NCBI RefSeq assembly: GCF_900112935.1 | Contig: NZ_FONM01000006.1 | Coordinates: 62,001-126,000 of the forward strand | Length of the DNA: 64,000 nucleotides | Direction: 5' to 3' | From: Trichococcus pasteurii | GTDB taxonomy: Bacteria; Bacillota; Bacilli; Lactobacillales; Aerococcaceae | In this document: positions 8,969 to 16,871 of the stretch, piece after piece | How positions within the stretch are numbered: position 1 is the stretch's first letter | How the letters are laid out: each line of letters opens with the position of its first letter | Notes under the pieces: model-generated | What the model was told of the DNA's origin: nothing | Databases searched by the model: none | Seen by the model: only the letters and a program-made list of their open reading frames with translations | Program-made: the position numbers and the translations under genes

Positions 8969-9469
8969 TTAGATATTCAGATTAGGAATTTTGTTTTTGA
9001 ACGAAGAGTTATTCTTCAAAATGACTTTATCTTCCAGTCCGCGGATCAGGCGGCCGTCTTTGTCATAGACATGGCTTCGGGCTTTTTGGATGTCAGCCAT
9101 CGCAAGGATGAGTCTGTCGCGTATTGGTTCAGGCAATTCATCGAACAGGAAAGATTCTTTGTTCAGATTGTATTTCCCTCGCAGCGATTCCACTTCTCCG
9201 GCTTTCTTCAGTCGGTACGTTCGTTTGGGCAAGGCGCCTTCGATTGTGCGTTTTTCGATCCGATAGACATAGTTTTTGTCGTCGTAGACGATTTCGAGAG
9301 CACCGCTGTTGGTGCGGTTGTACTGCACATGCTTGTGATTTTCCTTATGCAGTTCCCACCAGGCTTTGATCCCCGCAATCGCCTCTTCCTCAGTTTTATA
9401 GCTGCCGTGTTCCTTCCGAATGTTGCCGATGCGATTCTGCCAATAGTTGGTATACACTGTTTGACTCAT
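8969..9469 (-). CDS. hypothetical protein, 166 residues
   Basis: I do not recognise the family. The protein is soluble and basic, with no signal peptide or membrane segment. An aromatic N-terminus (NYWQNRIGNIRK) leads to an IKAWWELHKENH segment, a possible YDDKNYVYRIEKRT beta hairpin and a lysine-rich C-terminus. The ATG at 9469 follows AAGGGCGG at good spacing, and a strong terminator follows the gene, so it is probably expressed alone. A degraded 3' copy lies at 7165-7263 on the other side of the DeoR-HAD pair, which suggests local duplication. Confidence 0.75.
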   Translation of the reverse strand: MSQTVYTNYWQNRIGNIRKEHGSYKTEEEAIAGIKAWWELHKENHKHVQYNRTNSGALEIVYDDKNYVYRIEKRTIEGALPKRTYRLKKAGEVESLRGKYNLNKESFLFDELPEPIRDRLILAMADIQKARSHVYDKDGRLIRGLEDKVILKNNSSFKNKIPNLNI

Positions 9470-9583
9470 ACAATCCGCCCTTTCGTTGATGGTGTAATCG
9501 CTATCATTGTATGACTAATCCGGAATTTTTGCAAGGGAATATACTTGAAAGAACTTGAAGCCTCCCCTCATCAACAGTCTCAT

Positions 9584-9621
9584 TAAAAAAATCCTCCCAA
9601 GTATTTGAAGTTTGGTGGGAG
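9584..9621 (-). terminator. terminator of the zeta-toxin-like operon
   Basis: On the minus strand a CTCCCA...TTGGGAG stem with a loop of about 20 nt is followed by seven T. It lies about 40 bp after the small gene ending at 9660. Confidence 0.6.
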
Positions 9622-9659
9622 AACCAAATTTCAAACTCTTGATGAGAATTTTTACATTT

Positions 9660-9821
9660 TTACTTATCCAATCCAACAAGCTTACGTTGTTTCCTGTTTG
9701 CTTCCTCTGCGACATATTTTAAGACTGTCTTGAATTCTTTCCTCGTTGCATTCTTAGTGAAAGTTCCAAAATTACGATTGTATTTTGCCATGATTTCTTC
9801 TGCTTTTTCTTTTTCAACCAT
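9660..9821 (-). CDS. small protein partnered with the zeta-like kinase
   Basis: This 53-residue, lysine- and glutamate-rich protein has an N-terminal EKEKAEEIMAKYNRNF helix and a C-terminal LKYVAEEANRKQRK helix. The ATG at 9821 follows GGAGGAG and overlaps the end of the zeta-like gene by 8 nt, so the two are coupled. The same gene order is preserved in the decayed locus at 25022-25358, which shows the small gene is a real, co-inherited partner. An antitoxin or modulator role is plausible, but the known epsilon/PezA antitoxins are encoded upstream of zeta and do not resemble it. Confidence 0.7.
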   Translation of the reverse strand: MVEKEKAEEIMAKYNRNFGTFTKNATRKEFKTVLKYVAEEANRKQRKLVGLDK

Positions 9822-10485
9822 CCAAATTCTCCTCCAATTCTTCAACAGTATATTGTTTTGGTAAAATAAGATCGATGTTTTCAACATCTTCCAGCACTTC
9901 TGAAATTTTATTTTCATAGTCTTTGAAGATAACAATTAGTTCAACCGCATCTCCAAAAATTTCTTTTACTTTTGCTATATTTTCACGAGATTTAAAGTAG
10001 GCATTAATGAACCGCTCTTTCGGTACAAATCTGCCTTCTGCTTTTTCACGTTCCTTTGTAAATTGCCAAGCAATAAATGGATCTTGATAAACATAGTAGA
10101 GTGACACTTCGTAATTCCGTTTTATCGCGCGTTGAATATTCTGAGTAGATTTGCCTATTGCAAAAGTTCCATCGAGAATAAAAGAATATCCTTCTTTCAA
10201 AAGATGGGTAAATGCGTGATCTACAAGCCAAGATGCACCTTTTTGAAAGTCACTGGAATTCAATCCGTTGTAATCAGGAAATTGACTGCGAAATTCATCA
10301 GCATCTATAATACAAAGATTGTCCGATAGTTCTGCTAAGGCGGTTGCTACTTCAGTTTTACCAGCACCTGGGCTACCAGCCATAAAAATAGCAACTTTAT
10401 CAGGAACCATTATCTTATCTGCAACAACTCTTTTAACAAAATTTTGCTTATGAGCTTTTGCATACAGCAAAGATGCATCATCCAC
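9814..10485 (-). CDS. zeta-toxin-like P-loop kinase
   Basis: The 223-residue product has a Walker A GSPGAGKT at 37-44, an IDADEFR motif near residue 60 and an LDGTFA motif near residue 105. An Arg/Lys-rich lid follows. This is the layout of zeta/PezT kinases, which phosphorylate UDP-N-acetylglucosamine and so block cell-wall synthesis. No epsilon-type antitoxin gene lies upstream; the next gene that way is the divergent aldo/keto reductase. The only partner is the 53-residue gene downstream. Some zeta-domain proteins are not toxins, so toxicity is inference. Confidence 0.8.
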   Translation of the reverse strand: MDDASLLYAKAHKQNFVKRVVADKIMVPDKVAIFMAGSPGAGKTEVATALAELSDNLCIIDADEFRSQFPDYNGLNSSDFQKGASWLVDHAFTHLLKEGYSFILDGTFAIGKSTQNIQRAIKRNYEVSLYYVYQDPFIAWQFTKEREKAEGRFVPKERFINAYFKSRENIAKVKEIFGDAVELIVIFKDYENKISEVLEDVENIDLILPKQYTVEELEENLDG

Positions 10486-10643
10486 TTAATCAACTCCCAT
10501 CATCGATAATTATTCATAAACTTAGGATTTCTATTTCTCCCTAAAGGATATCATATAATTCACCAAAAACAATAAAGTAAATCTAGAAGCGCTACCCTTC
10601 TTTGTTGTTAAAAGAAAAAAATAAAAGAAATAGAACTTTACAT

Positions 10644-10674
10644 TTGACTTGGAGTGAACTCCAAGGTTTAAAGT
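10644..10674 (+). promoter_or_regulatory. MerR-type promoter and operator for the aldo/keto reductase
   Basis: TTGACT (10644-10649) and TAAAGT (10669-10674) are separated by 19 bp, the long spacer typical of MerR-family promoters. The spacer is occupied by the perfect 18-bp palindrome CTTGGAGTGAACTCCAAG (10648-10665). The same operator occurs before the genes ending at 21627 and 22566. Confidence 0.85.
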
Positions 10675-10708
10675 AGACTTATCAAATAAAATGATGGAGG
10701 AAAATACT

Positions 10709-11563
10709 ATGGAACAAACGTATATCACATTGAACGATGGAAACAAAATCCCACAATTCGGACTGGGTGTCTTCCAGATTCCAGGGGACGAAATGACCAA
10801 GGAAGCTTGTTTGGAAGCCTTTAAATTAGGTTATCGTCACATCGATACTGCGCATGCCTATCAAAACGAACGCGGTGTAGGACAGGCAGTTAAAGAAAGC
10901 GGCATTCCGAGAGAAGAAATCTGGATCACGACGAAACTGTGGCCAAGCGAATACGGCGAAGGCAAGACAGCAAAAGCCATCGACAAAATGCTGGAGCGTC
11001 TTCAGACGGATTACATCGACCTTCTTCTGTTGCATCAACAATTCGGCGATTACCTGGGTGCTTGGAAAGATATGGAAAAAGCTGTCGCTGAAGGCAAAGT
11101 GAAGAGCATCGGCTTGAGCAACTTCGAATCCGAACGTTTGGAAGAAGTACTCGCTGCCGCAACGATCAAGCCCTCCGTCCTGCAGGTTGAATGCCATCCA
11201 TATTATCAACAAAACGATCTGAAGAAACGGATCGCCCCTTATAACACAGTCATCGAAAGCTGGTATCCGCTGGGACATGGCGATGCGGCCTTGATCGAAG
11301 AGCCTGTTTTCACCAAGTTGGCAGAAAAATATGGAAAAACGAATGCCCAGATCATCCTGCGTTGGCACATTCAGGAAGGCATCATTGTGTTCCCAAAATC
11401 ATCAAATCCGGTGCACATTAAAGAGAACATCGACATCTTCGATTTCGAATTGACTGAGGAAGAAATGAACGAAATCCGCCAACTGGACAAAGGTTTCCGC
11501 TATTACACACGGACACTTGCGGAACAAGAAGAAGCGCTGAGCCAATTTGTACCGGCTGATTAA
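10709..11563 (+). CDS. aldo/keto reductase
   Basis: The 284-residue NAD(P)H-dependent oxidoreductase has the usual (beta/alpha)8 family length. The catalytic tetrad is visible: the HIDTAHAYQNE region gives Asp and Tyr, TKLWPS gives Lys, and LLLLHQQ gives His. A SSNPVHIKENI cofactor stretch lies near residue 230. Relatives reduce reactive aldehydes such as methylglyoxal. The ATG at 10709 follows GGAGG by 8 nt, so the in-frame ATG at 10691 is rejected. The MerR-type promoter upstream implies induction by an electrophile or aldehyde signal. A strong terminator follows, so it is a single-gene unit. Confidence 0.93.
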   Translation: MEQTYITLNDGNKIPQFGLGVFQIPGDEMTKEACLEAFKLGYRHIDTAHAYQNERGVGQAVKESGIPREEIWITTKLWPSEYGEGKTAKAIDKMLERLQTDYIDLLLLHQQFGDYLGAWKDMEKAVAEGKVKSIGLSNFESERLEEVLAAATIKPSVLQVECHPYYQQNDLKKRIAPYNTVIESWYPLGHGDAALIEEPVFTKLAEKYGKTNAQIILRWHIQEGIIVFPKSSNPVHIKENIDIFDFELTEEEMNEIRQLDKGFRYYTRTLAEQEEALSQFVPAD

Positions 11564-11581
11564 CAAAATAAGAACAATTTG

Positions 11582-11626
11582 AAAATCCTCCAGAAATGCT
11601 TACACAAAGCATTTCTGGAGGATTTT
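11582..11626 (+). terminator. terminator of the aldo/keto reductase gene
   Basis: A perfect 19-bp stem (AAAATCCTCCAGAAATGCT and its complement) encloses a 7-nt loop and ends in a T-rich tail. The following 11627-11941 has no gene I can support. It should contain the hicA promoter, but I see no strong match. Confidence 0.92.
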
Positions 11627-11941
11627 CGTTTTGTGATATAAACCGACTGCTTGGAAAGCTTTGTACTTTGAAACCTGACTTCTTATCTGATTATGATATT
11701 CTCCCATCAGCCATAACAAGCCTTTTTGATCAGGGATGAAACATAGAAACCTTTTCGAATTATATTGCGTATTTATAATTTGATGACCATTCTATTTTTG
11801 GATATCGGGAACCAGTCTGTGCATTTGTTGTATTTTTTGAACATCACAATATCTAGCCTCAAGAATCAATGAATCGATACTGTTCGAAGTTGACAAATAC
11901 GCATTTTATGCGCATAATACGAATTGAGAGGACCAAAAACA

Positions 11942-12130
11942 ATGCCAATGACACCAAGACAGATGGTAAAACTATTGCAAAGGAATGGGTTTGTGCGAAT
12001 CACTCAAAATGGCAGCCACCTCAAACTATTCAATAAAATAAATCAAAAAACCGTAATTGTTCCACTGCACAACAAGGATTTGGGAATTGGCTTAGAACAG
12101 AGTATCCTGAAACAAGCAGGTCTTAAATGA
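11942..12130 (+). CDS. hicA: HicA-family mRNA interferase toxin
   Basis: This 62-residue protein is a typical HicA double-stranded RNA-binding-like fold. It has the TPRQMVKLLQRNGF start, the catalytic GSHLKL histidine near residue 27 and a PLHNKDLGIGL segment. HicA cleaves mRNA when freed from HicB. The ATG at 11942 follows GAGAGG; the longer TTG start lacks support. hicB follows 60 bp downstream, the classical toxin-first order. Confidence 0.92.
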   Translation: MPMTPRQMVKLLQRNGFVRITQNGSHLKLFNKINQKTVIVPLHNKDLGIGLEQSILKQAGLK

Positions 12131-12189
12131 TATATATGCGGTTAATGAATCAAAATAGAAAATACTCCAAAGACAAGGAGAGGATGAAA

Positions 12190-12570
12190 ATGAAGTTAGT
12201 CTATCCAGCTACATTCGAAAAGGATGGCAAGTATATCCTTGTTCAGTTCCCTGATATACCGGAAGCAATCACGCAAGGCGCTACAATCGAGGAAGCTTAT
12301 GAGATGTCAGAAGAAGTGCTAGGGCTCGCATTAGAGGATAAAAAAAATTTCCCTGTTGCTACAACCGTGGACATCCTGCAAAAACAATTTCCCAACAAAA
12401 CTGTTGCCTTGATCGGAATCGATCTGGCTGCATACAGACGGAAGTATCATTCCAAAACAATCAGAAAGAATGTAACCATCCCCGAATGGTTGGCTGATTT
12501 AGCATCCGAGGAGAACATCAATTTTTCTCAAACTCTGACCGATGCCTTGAAGGAAAAATTGCGGGTATAA
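12190..12570 (+). CDS. hicB: HicB-family antitoxin
   Basis: The 126-residue protein has the HicB partial RNase H-like fold: YPATFEKDGKYILVQFPDIPEAITQG, then an EEAYEMSEEVLGLAL helix. The C-terminus (NVTIPEWLADLASEENI) looks like a ribbon-helix-helix DNA-binding part, so it should autoregulate. Of two adjacent ATGs, 12190 is spaced best from AAGGAG. It neutralises HicA encoded just upstream. Both genes look intact. Confidence 0.92.
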   Translation: MKLVYPATFEKDGKYILVQFPDIPEAITQGATIEEAYEMSEEVLGLALEDKKNFPVATTVDILQKQFPNKTVALIGIDLAAYRRKYHSKTIRKNVTIPEWLADLASEENINFSQTLTDALKEKLRV

Positions 12571-12581
12571 TTCCGCCCTGA

Positions 12582-12716
12582 TCTTCTCCGGTTAGGCTGT
12601 TTTCCTCGAAGTTGGGGTTCGTTTTCCTTGCCCACCTCCGATTAGCCAGCCCTAACCGGAGGTGAACAACATTCTGATCGCCCGATCTCCGACGAAACGC
12701 CCCTCGCCGGAGATCG
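12582..12716. repeat. GC-rich hairpin array, three units
   Basis: Units are centred near 12598, 12648 and 12700. Units 2 and 3 have strong stems, CACCTCCG...CGGAGGTG (12633-12664) and CGATCTCCG...CGGAGATCG (12683-12716). Unit 1 is degenerate. The array fills the gap between hicB and the terminator at 12741. Confidence 0.8.
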
Positions 12717-12740
12717 GAGATAGCAAACGGTAAAACACAA

Positions 12741-12777
12741 AAACCTATCATCCTCTTGTTTGTGGGGTGATAGGTTT
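12741..12777. terminator. bidirectional terminator between hicB and mmuM
   Basis: AAACCTATCA and TGATAGGTTT arms enclose a 17-nt loop. There are T-rich tails in both directions, so it can serve convergent hicB and mmuM. Confidence 0.8.
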
Positions 12778-12811
12778 ATTTTTACTGATTTCGATAAATA
12801 ACTGATACCTA

Positions 12812-13732
12812 CTAAAGAACCTCAGCGAAAGTTTCCTTCAACAGCTTGATTTCTTTAGCTGATGTGCAGCAACAGCCGCCGATCCATTTGCATCCTGACT
12901 CATGCCATTTCAATGCTTCGTTTGAAAACACTTCGTCCACTGCATGACTGTGGGTCCATACTTTTGTGCTGGGATCGTAGGTCGCTCCCGAGTTGGGATA
13001 AGCGACCAATGGCTTTGTCGCATTCTCCTTCAGATATTCCAAAGTTGGCAAGACTAAATCAGGCTGCACGCAATTGACGCCGTAGGCAATGATTTGCTCG
13101 GACGACTCTGCCAATAGCTGGAAAACGCGCAGATCGGTCCCGTCACATAAGTGGTGGGCGTCTTTCAAGGTTACCGTCAACCAGGCTGTCGCCTTCGGAT
13201 GTTGGGCCAGCAATTCAATCAGAGCCTGGATTTCCGTTATGTCCGGAATGGTTTCGATAGCTAGCAGATCAGCCCCCGCTTCCAGCAGCAACTCTAACCT
13301 TTCGCGATGGAAATCGACCAACTCGGTTTGCGACAAACCGTAATTGCCACGGTATTCAGAGCCGTCCGCCAAATACGCACCGTATGGCCCGACAGAAGCT
13401 GCCACCCATTTTTCTTGCGTGCCTTGGCTTTTCGCCTGGGCCTGTATCGCAAGTTGGACCGTTCTTTTGATTAAAGCACGGCTTTCTTCGGTTGTATGGC
13501 CTAACCGCTCAAACCCGGTTACCGTCGCTTGATAACTGCTGGTGATGGCGATGTTTGCACCAGCAGCGTAATAGTTCTGATGCACTTTTTCGATTTTCTC
13601 CGGTTCGTTCACCAATGCTTTTGCGGTCCATAACTCGTCGTTCAAGTCCAATCCTTGTTCCTCCAACCCTAAGGACATGGAGCCATCGATGAGGATCACT
13701 TTTTGTTTCTTTTGCCACTCTTTAAAATTCAT
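12812..13732 (-). CDS. mmuM: homocysteine S-methyltransferase
   Basis: The 306-residue enzyme transfers a methyl group from S-methylmethionine to homocysteine, giving methionine. Family features are the DGSMSLGLEEQG start, a GVNC motif near residue 220 and the GGCC zinc-binding cysteines near residue 290. The ATG at 13732 is chosen because AGGTGA lies 9 nt upstream; the gene overlaps the end of mmuP by 11 nt. With mmuP and the Met T-box this forms a methionine salvage operon. Confidence 0.94.
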   Translation of the reverse strand: MNFKEWQKKQKVILIDGSMSLGLEEQGLDLNDELWTAKALVNEPEKIEKVHQNYYAAGANIAITSSYQATVTGFERLGHTTEESRALIKRTVQLAIQAQAKSQGTQEKWVAASVGPYGAYLADGSEYRGNYGLSQTELVDFHRERLELLLEAGADLLAIETIPDITEIQALIELLAQHPKATAWLTVTLKDAHHLCDGTDLRVFQLLAESSEQIIAYGVNCVQPDLVLPTLEYLKENATKPLVAYPNSGATYDPSTKVWTHSHAVDEVFSNEALKWHESGCKWIGGCCCTSAKEIKLLKETFAEVL

Positions 13733-15131
13733 CGGAAAGCTCACCTACTTCTTGATTCTCGAGTGCTACAGAAGCCTTTTTGCTGAAGAATAATTGGTAA
13801 TAAAAGAAGCACAAAATCGTGAATGGGATGCCGATGATCAAGGCAATCCGCTGGTTCGGATCAAAAGCGATGCCGATGATCGACACGCTGCACAGGATAA
13901 TCACGAGCCAGGGAACGATTGGATAGAATGGCGTTTGGTAATCCAGCTCCTCCAGTTTATGCCCCGATTTCAGATAGTGCTTGCGGAAATTCAGTTGGGC
14001 CCACGCGATGCTCAACCAAACAGCCACGACCGCGAATGCCGAGATGGATACCAAAGCCAGGTAAACAGTGTCCGCGGAATAAATGCTGGAAAAGAGCGAA
14101 AGCAGTCCGCCCAGAATGGTCAGCAGCAGCCCGTAGATCGGCAACCCGCGCTTGGATAGTTTCGCGAAACGTTTCGGCAGCGTTCCTGCATTGGCCAATG
14201 ACCACAGCATTCTCGATGCGGCATAGACCCCGGAGTTTGCGCCGGAAAGAACTACAGTGATCAGGACAAGGTTCATGATGTCGGCGGCGTATGGGATACC
14301 CATCAAATTCAGGATAACGGTCACCGGACTTTCATCCAAATTAGCCGCAGAATCCGGAAGCAGCGCACCGATCACAACAATCGTCCCGATGAAAAGGACC
14401 ACCAGAATGACGATTGTCCGCAGAATAGCTTTCGGGATATTCTTTTTGGGATCCGACGTTTCGCCAGCGGCTACGCCGATCAATTCCGCACCGGAAAAAG
14501 CGAAGTTAGCCGACAGTATCGCCAAGAAAACGGAGCCTGCGCCTTTCGGGAACCAACCGTTTTCCGTCAGATGACTGAAAAGTGGTGCTGATTCATTTCC
14601 CTGGATCGGTATAAATCCGAATATGCCACCCAGACCCAGGATAAGGAAAATTGCCAGTGCCAGCACTTTGATCAGCGACATCCAAAATTCGCTGACGGAA
14701 AACCAACGCACATCAATAATGTTTGAAAGTACAATAATGCCGATAAAAAAGATGCACCAAAGCCATGCGGGAATGCCGGGGAACCAGCGTTGTGACAAAA
14801 TCGCCAAGGTGATGAACTGCGAACCCAATGCAACTGTCCACGTCAGCCAGTAAAGCCACGCCACCACGAAACCTGCTCCGGGATGGATATATTTTGAAGC
14901 GTAGTTGTGGAACGAACTCGTACTAGGCTCGTGGACCGACAGTTCGCCCAAGCACATCATGACCAGCGTCACCAAAAATGCCCCGATCAAATACGCGATG
15001 ATGGTTCCGATCGACCCCGTCGTTTGGATCAAATACCCCGAACTCAAAAAGATTCCGGTTCCGATTACCCCACCCAATGAAAGCATAACTAGATGCTTTG
15101 ATGTCATTTCCCTTACAAATGATTGCTCCAT
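13722..15131 (-). CDS. mmuP: S-methylmethionine permease, APC superfamily
   Basis: The 469-residue protein has about 12 hydrophobic segments and the APC signature LVMLSLGGVIGTGIFLSSG near residue 20. Homologues import amino acids. The fused operon with mmuM and the Met T-box point to S-methylmethionine, as in MmuP. The start ATG at 15131 follows GGAGGG. Substrate assignment rests on context. Confidence 0.9.
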   Translation of the reverse strand: MEQSFVREMTSKHLVMLSLGGVIGTGIFLSSGYLIQTTGSIGTIIAYLIGAFLVTLVMMCLGELSVHEPSTSSFHNYASKYIHPGAGFVVAWLYWLTWTVALGSQFITLAILSQRWFPGIPAWLWCIFFIGIIVLSNIIDVRWFSVSEFWMSLIKVLALAIFLILGLGGIFGFIPIQGNESAPLFSHLTENGWFPKGAGSVFLAILSANFAFSGAELIGVAAGETSDPKKNIPKAILRTIVILVVLFIGTIVVIGALLPDSAANLDESPVTVILNLMGIPYAADIMNLVLITVVLSGANSGVYAASRMLWSLANAGTLPKRFAKLSKRGLPIYGLLLTILGGLLSLFSSIYSADTVYLALVSISAFAVVAVWLSIAWAQLNFRKHYLKSGHKLEELDYQTPFYPIVPWLVIILCSVSIIGIAFDPNQRIALIIGIPFTILCFFYYQLFFSKKASVALENQEVGELSDEF

Positions 15132-15164
15132 AAATTTTTCCCTCCAAAAATGTATTAAAATATA

Positions 15165-15395
15165 TAAAAAAAGCACTCCCCCTATTGAAAGGGCGAATGC
15201 TCGCGTTACCACCTTTGTTCATAATCATAAAGATTATCTCAGCAAGGGACTGTCATCCCTTCACGCGCTATCGGGCGTACCCGTCACCTGCTAAGTTTCC
15301 CTCACATGTAATAACTCAAAGACCATTTTCGCTGATTCCGAAACATCTGCTTTCACCATCCGCAGACTCTCTGTGGTTTCTTTCCCAACTACTTA
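15165..15395 (-). promoter_or_regulatory. methionine-specific T-box riboswitch
   Basis: On the minus strand the leader contains the T-box core AAGGTGGTAACGCGAGC (15199-15215) that pairs with the tRNA acceptor end. The specifier region GAAAATGGTCTTTGA gives an ATG codon (15324-15326), so the ligand is uncharged tRNA-Met. AGAGAGTC opens Stem I and GGTGAAAGCAG follows it. The terminator stem ends in a run of T at 15165-15175. Uncharged tRNA-Met should stabilise the antiterminator and switch on mmuP-mmuM. Confidence 0.94.
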
Positions 15396-15424
15396 TCTCA
15401 TCAAAGTTTCATATATTTTTAATA

Positions 15425-15453
15425 AATATACAAGAATGATGGATGGTTGTCAA
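15425..15453 (-). promoter_or_regulatory. promoter of the T-box/mmuPM transcript
   Basis: On the minus strand TTGACA (15448-15453) and TATATT (15425-15430) are 17 bp apart, about 40 bp before Stem I. Confidence 0.75.
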
Positions 15454-15537
15454 TTAATTTGTGAAATATTTTGTACTTACTTTCATTCTTGTGATTTGGG
15501 GTGGTGTGGGTTTTGGGGGTGGCTGTCTGTTCTTGCG

Positions 15538-15675
15538 CTGTCCTCCGGCCGAGCGGTTGTGCCCGGAGATACGGTACCGGTCACGTCGCTCTGCTCCGGC
15601 GGGGAAACTCTGGACGGAGAACAGATTCGTTTTCGACGCCCTCCTCCGGTTAAGCATTCCTTCACCGGAGGAGAG
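15538..15675. repeat. GC-rich hairpin array, three units
   Basis: Units are near 15541-15569, 15592-15620 and 15640-15675. The last has the strong stem CTCCTCCGG...CCGGAGGAG. The array lies between the T-box promoter and the SDR terminator. Confidence 0.75.
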
Positions 15676-15691
15676 CTACCCGTTAACGTTC

Positions 15692-15733
15692 AAAATAAAA
15701 ATCCGCTGCACCGAAATTGCACGGTGCAGCGGA
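15692..15733 (-). terminator. terminator of the SDR gene
   Basis: Perfect 12-bp arms TCCGCTGCACCG and CGGTGCAGCGGA enclose an 8-nt loop. They are followed on the minus strand by TTTTTATTTT. Confidence 0.9.
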
Positions 15734-15753
15734 CTTACTATTCCTAATATTTA

Positions 15754-16500
15754 TTACCAAGGTTGGATAGTCGGTCCGATCGTAAACTCGTTGACGTTGG
15801 TGTCCTCGGGCTGATCAATCGCGAAGGCGACCACATTGGCTACGCGATCTGGGCTGATGCCGTATTGTTTGTAGATGATTCCCATGTCTTTGGCGATCTT
15901 GTCGTCGCTGATGGTTTCCAGCAATTCCGTGTTGATTGCTGCCGGATAGATAGTGGCCGTTCTGATGTTGGTGCCTTCCATCGCCGATTCCATACGCAGC
16001 ACTTCCATCAGGTCGCGGACCGCCCATTTAGTGGCGCCGTAAACGGCTCCGCCCGGATAGGCTTTAAGGCCCGCAACGGATGAGGTGGTGATCACATGCC
16101 CGGATTTCTGTTTCGTGAATTCCGGAAGGACCGCTTCGATTCCATTCAGAACGCCCTTGATGTTGACGTCCACCATCTGATGCCAGTCTTTCGATTTCAG
16201 CTTCGATAGCGGCGAATTCGGCATCACGCCGGCATTCAGGAAAATCACATCCACTTTGCCAAATTTTTCTTTTGCCAGATCAACCAGTTTTTTGTTGTCT
16301 TCGATTTTGGTGACATCCGTAACGTGGTAAACAGCCTCCCCGCCAGCCTGTATGATCTCGTCAGCCAATTTTCGCAATTTGTCTTCTCTGCGCGCTCCCA
16401 AAACCAACTTGGCTCCTTTGCTCGCCAACAGTCGGGCTGTCGCCTCGCCGATCCCTGAAGAAGCTCCCGTGATGATTACTACTTTGTCTTTGATTGCCAT
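15754..16500 (-). CDS. short-chain dehydrogenase/reductase
   Basis: The 248-residue protein is a classical SDR. It has the cofactor motif TGASSGIG near residue 12, NAG near residue 88, the catalytic Ser in TTSSVAG and YGATK near residue 155. Such enzymes reduce carbonyls with NAD(P)H, and the substrate is not predictable. The ATG at 16500 follows AAAGGATG. Its promoter has a 19-bp spacer and an imperfect dyad, so it is probably induced by a MerR-family activator. A strong terminator follows, so it is monocistronic. Confidence 0.92.
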   Translation of the reverse strand: MAIKDKVVIITGASSGIGEATARLLASKGAKLVLGARREDKLRKLADEIIQAGGEAVYHVTDVTKIEDNKKLVDLAKEKFGKVDVIFLNAGVMPNSPLSKLKSKDWHQMVDVNIKGVLNGIEAVLPEFTKQKSGHVITTSSVAGLKAYPGGAVYGATKWAVRDLMEVLRMESAMEGTNIRTATIYPAAINTELLETISDDKIAKDMGIIYKQYGISPDRVANVVAFAIDQPEDTNVNEFTIGPTIQPW

Positions 16501-16623
16501 TATCTTCATCCTTTCCATTCTGACCCGGAGTATCAATAAAGAATCGAAAAACGGTTTATAGCATCTGACAACTGCTTGTCCTTTTTTATTATACCACCGG
16601 GTACCCGTTATAGGCTTACCAGA

Positions 16624-16654
16624 ACCTTACTCCTTAACCTAGAGGTGAAGTCAA
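16624..16654 (-). promoter_or_regulatory. MerR-type promoter of the SDR gene
   Basis: On the minus strand TTGACT (16649-16654) and TAAGGT (16624-16629) are 19 bp apart. The spacer carries the dyad CTTCACCTCTAGGTTAAG, matched at 7 of 8 arm positions. Its half-site differs from the CTTGGAGT site at 10648, so a different MerR protein is likely. Confidence 0.7.
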
Positions 16655-16703
16655 GGTTGAGCAATCGGAAATCCAGAAAATTTGACTAACTTCAGAATGT
16701 TTT

Positions 16704-16836
16704 TTCTCCGGTGAAGCGGCTTTGATCGGAGCTGGGATCTTGTTCGCTGGCTGTTCTCCTGTTAACCGACCTACACCGGAGAACAGCCCCGGTATTTCAG
16801 CTCTCCTCCGGCCAGCAGTCCTTCACCGGAGGAGAG
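16704..16836. repeat. GC-rich hairpin array, three units
   Basis: Units are centred near 16718, 16768 and 16818, an exact 50-bp period. The whole array aligns with the one at 19661-19796 at roughly three of four positions by eye, including the spacers, so the two share an origin. Confidence 0.82.
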
Positions 16837-16871
16837 CCCTCCAAACTCTCTATGCAAAACCTCACCACATG

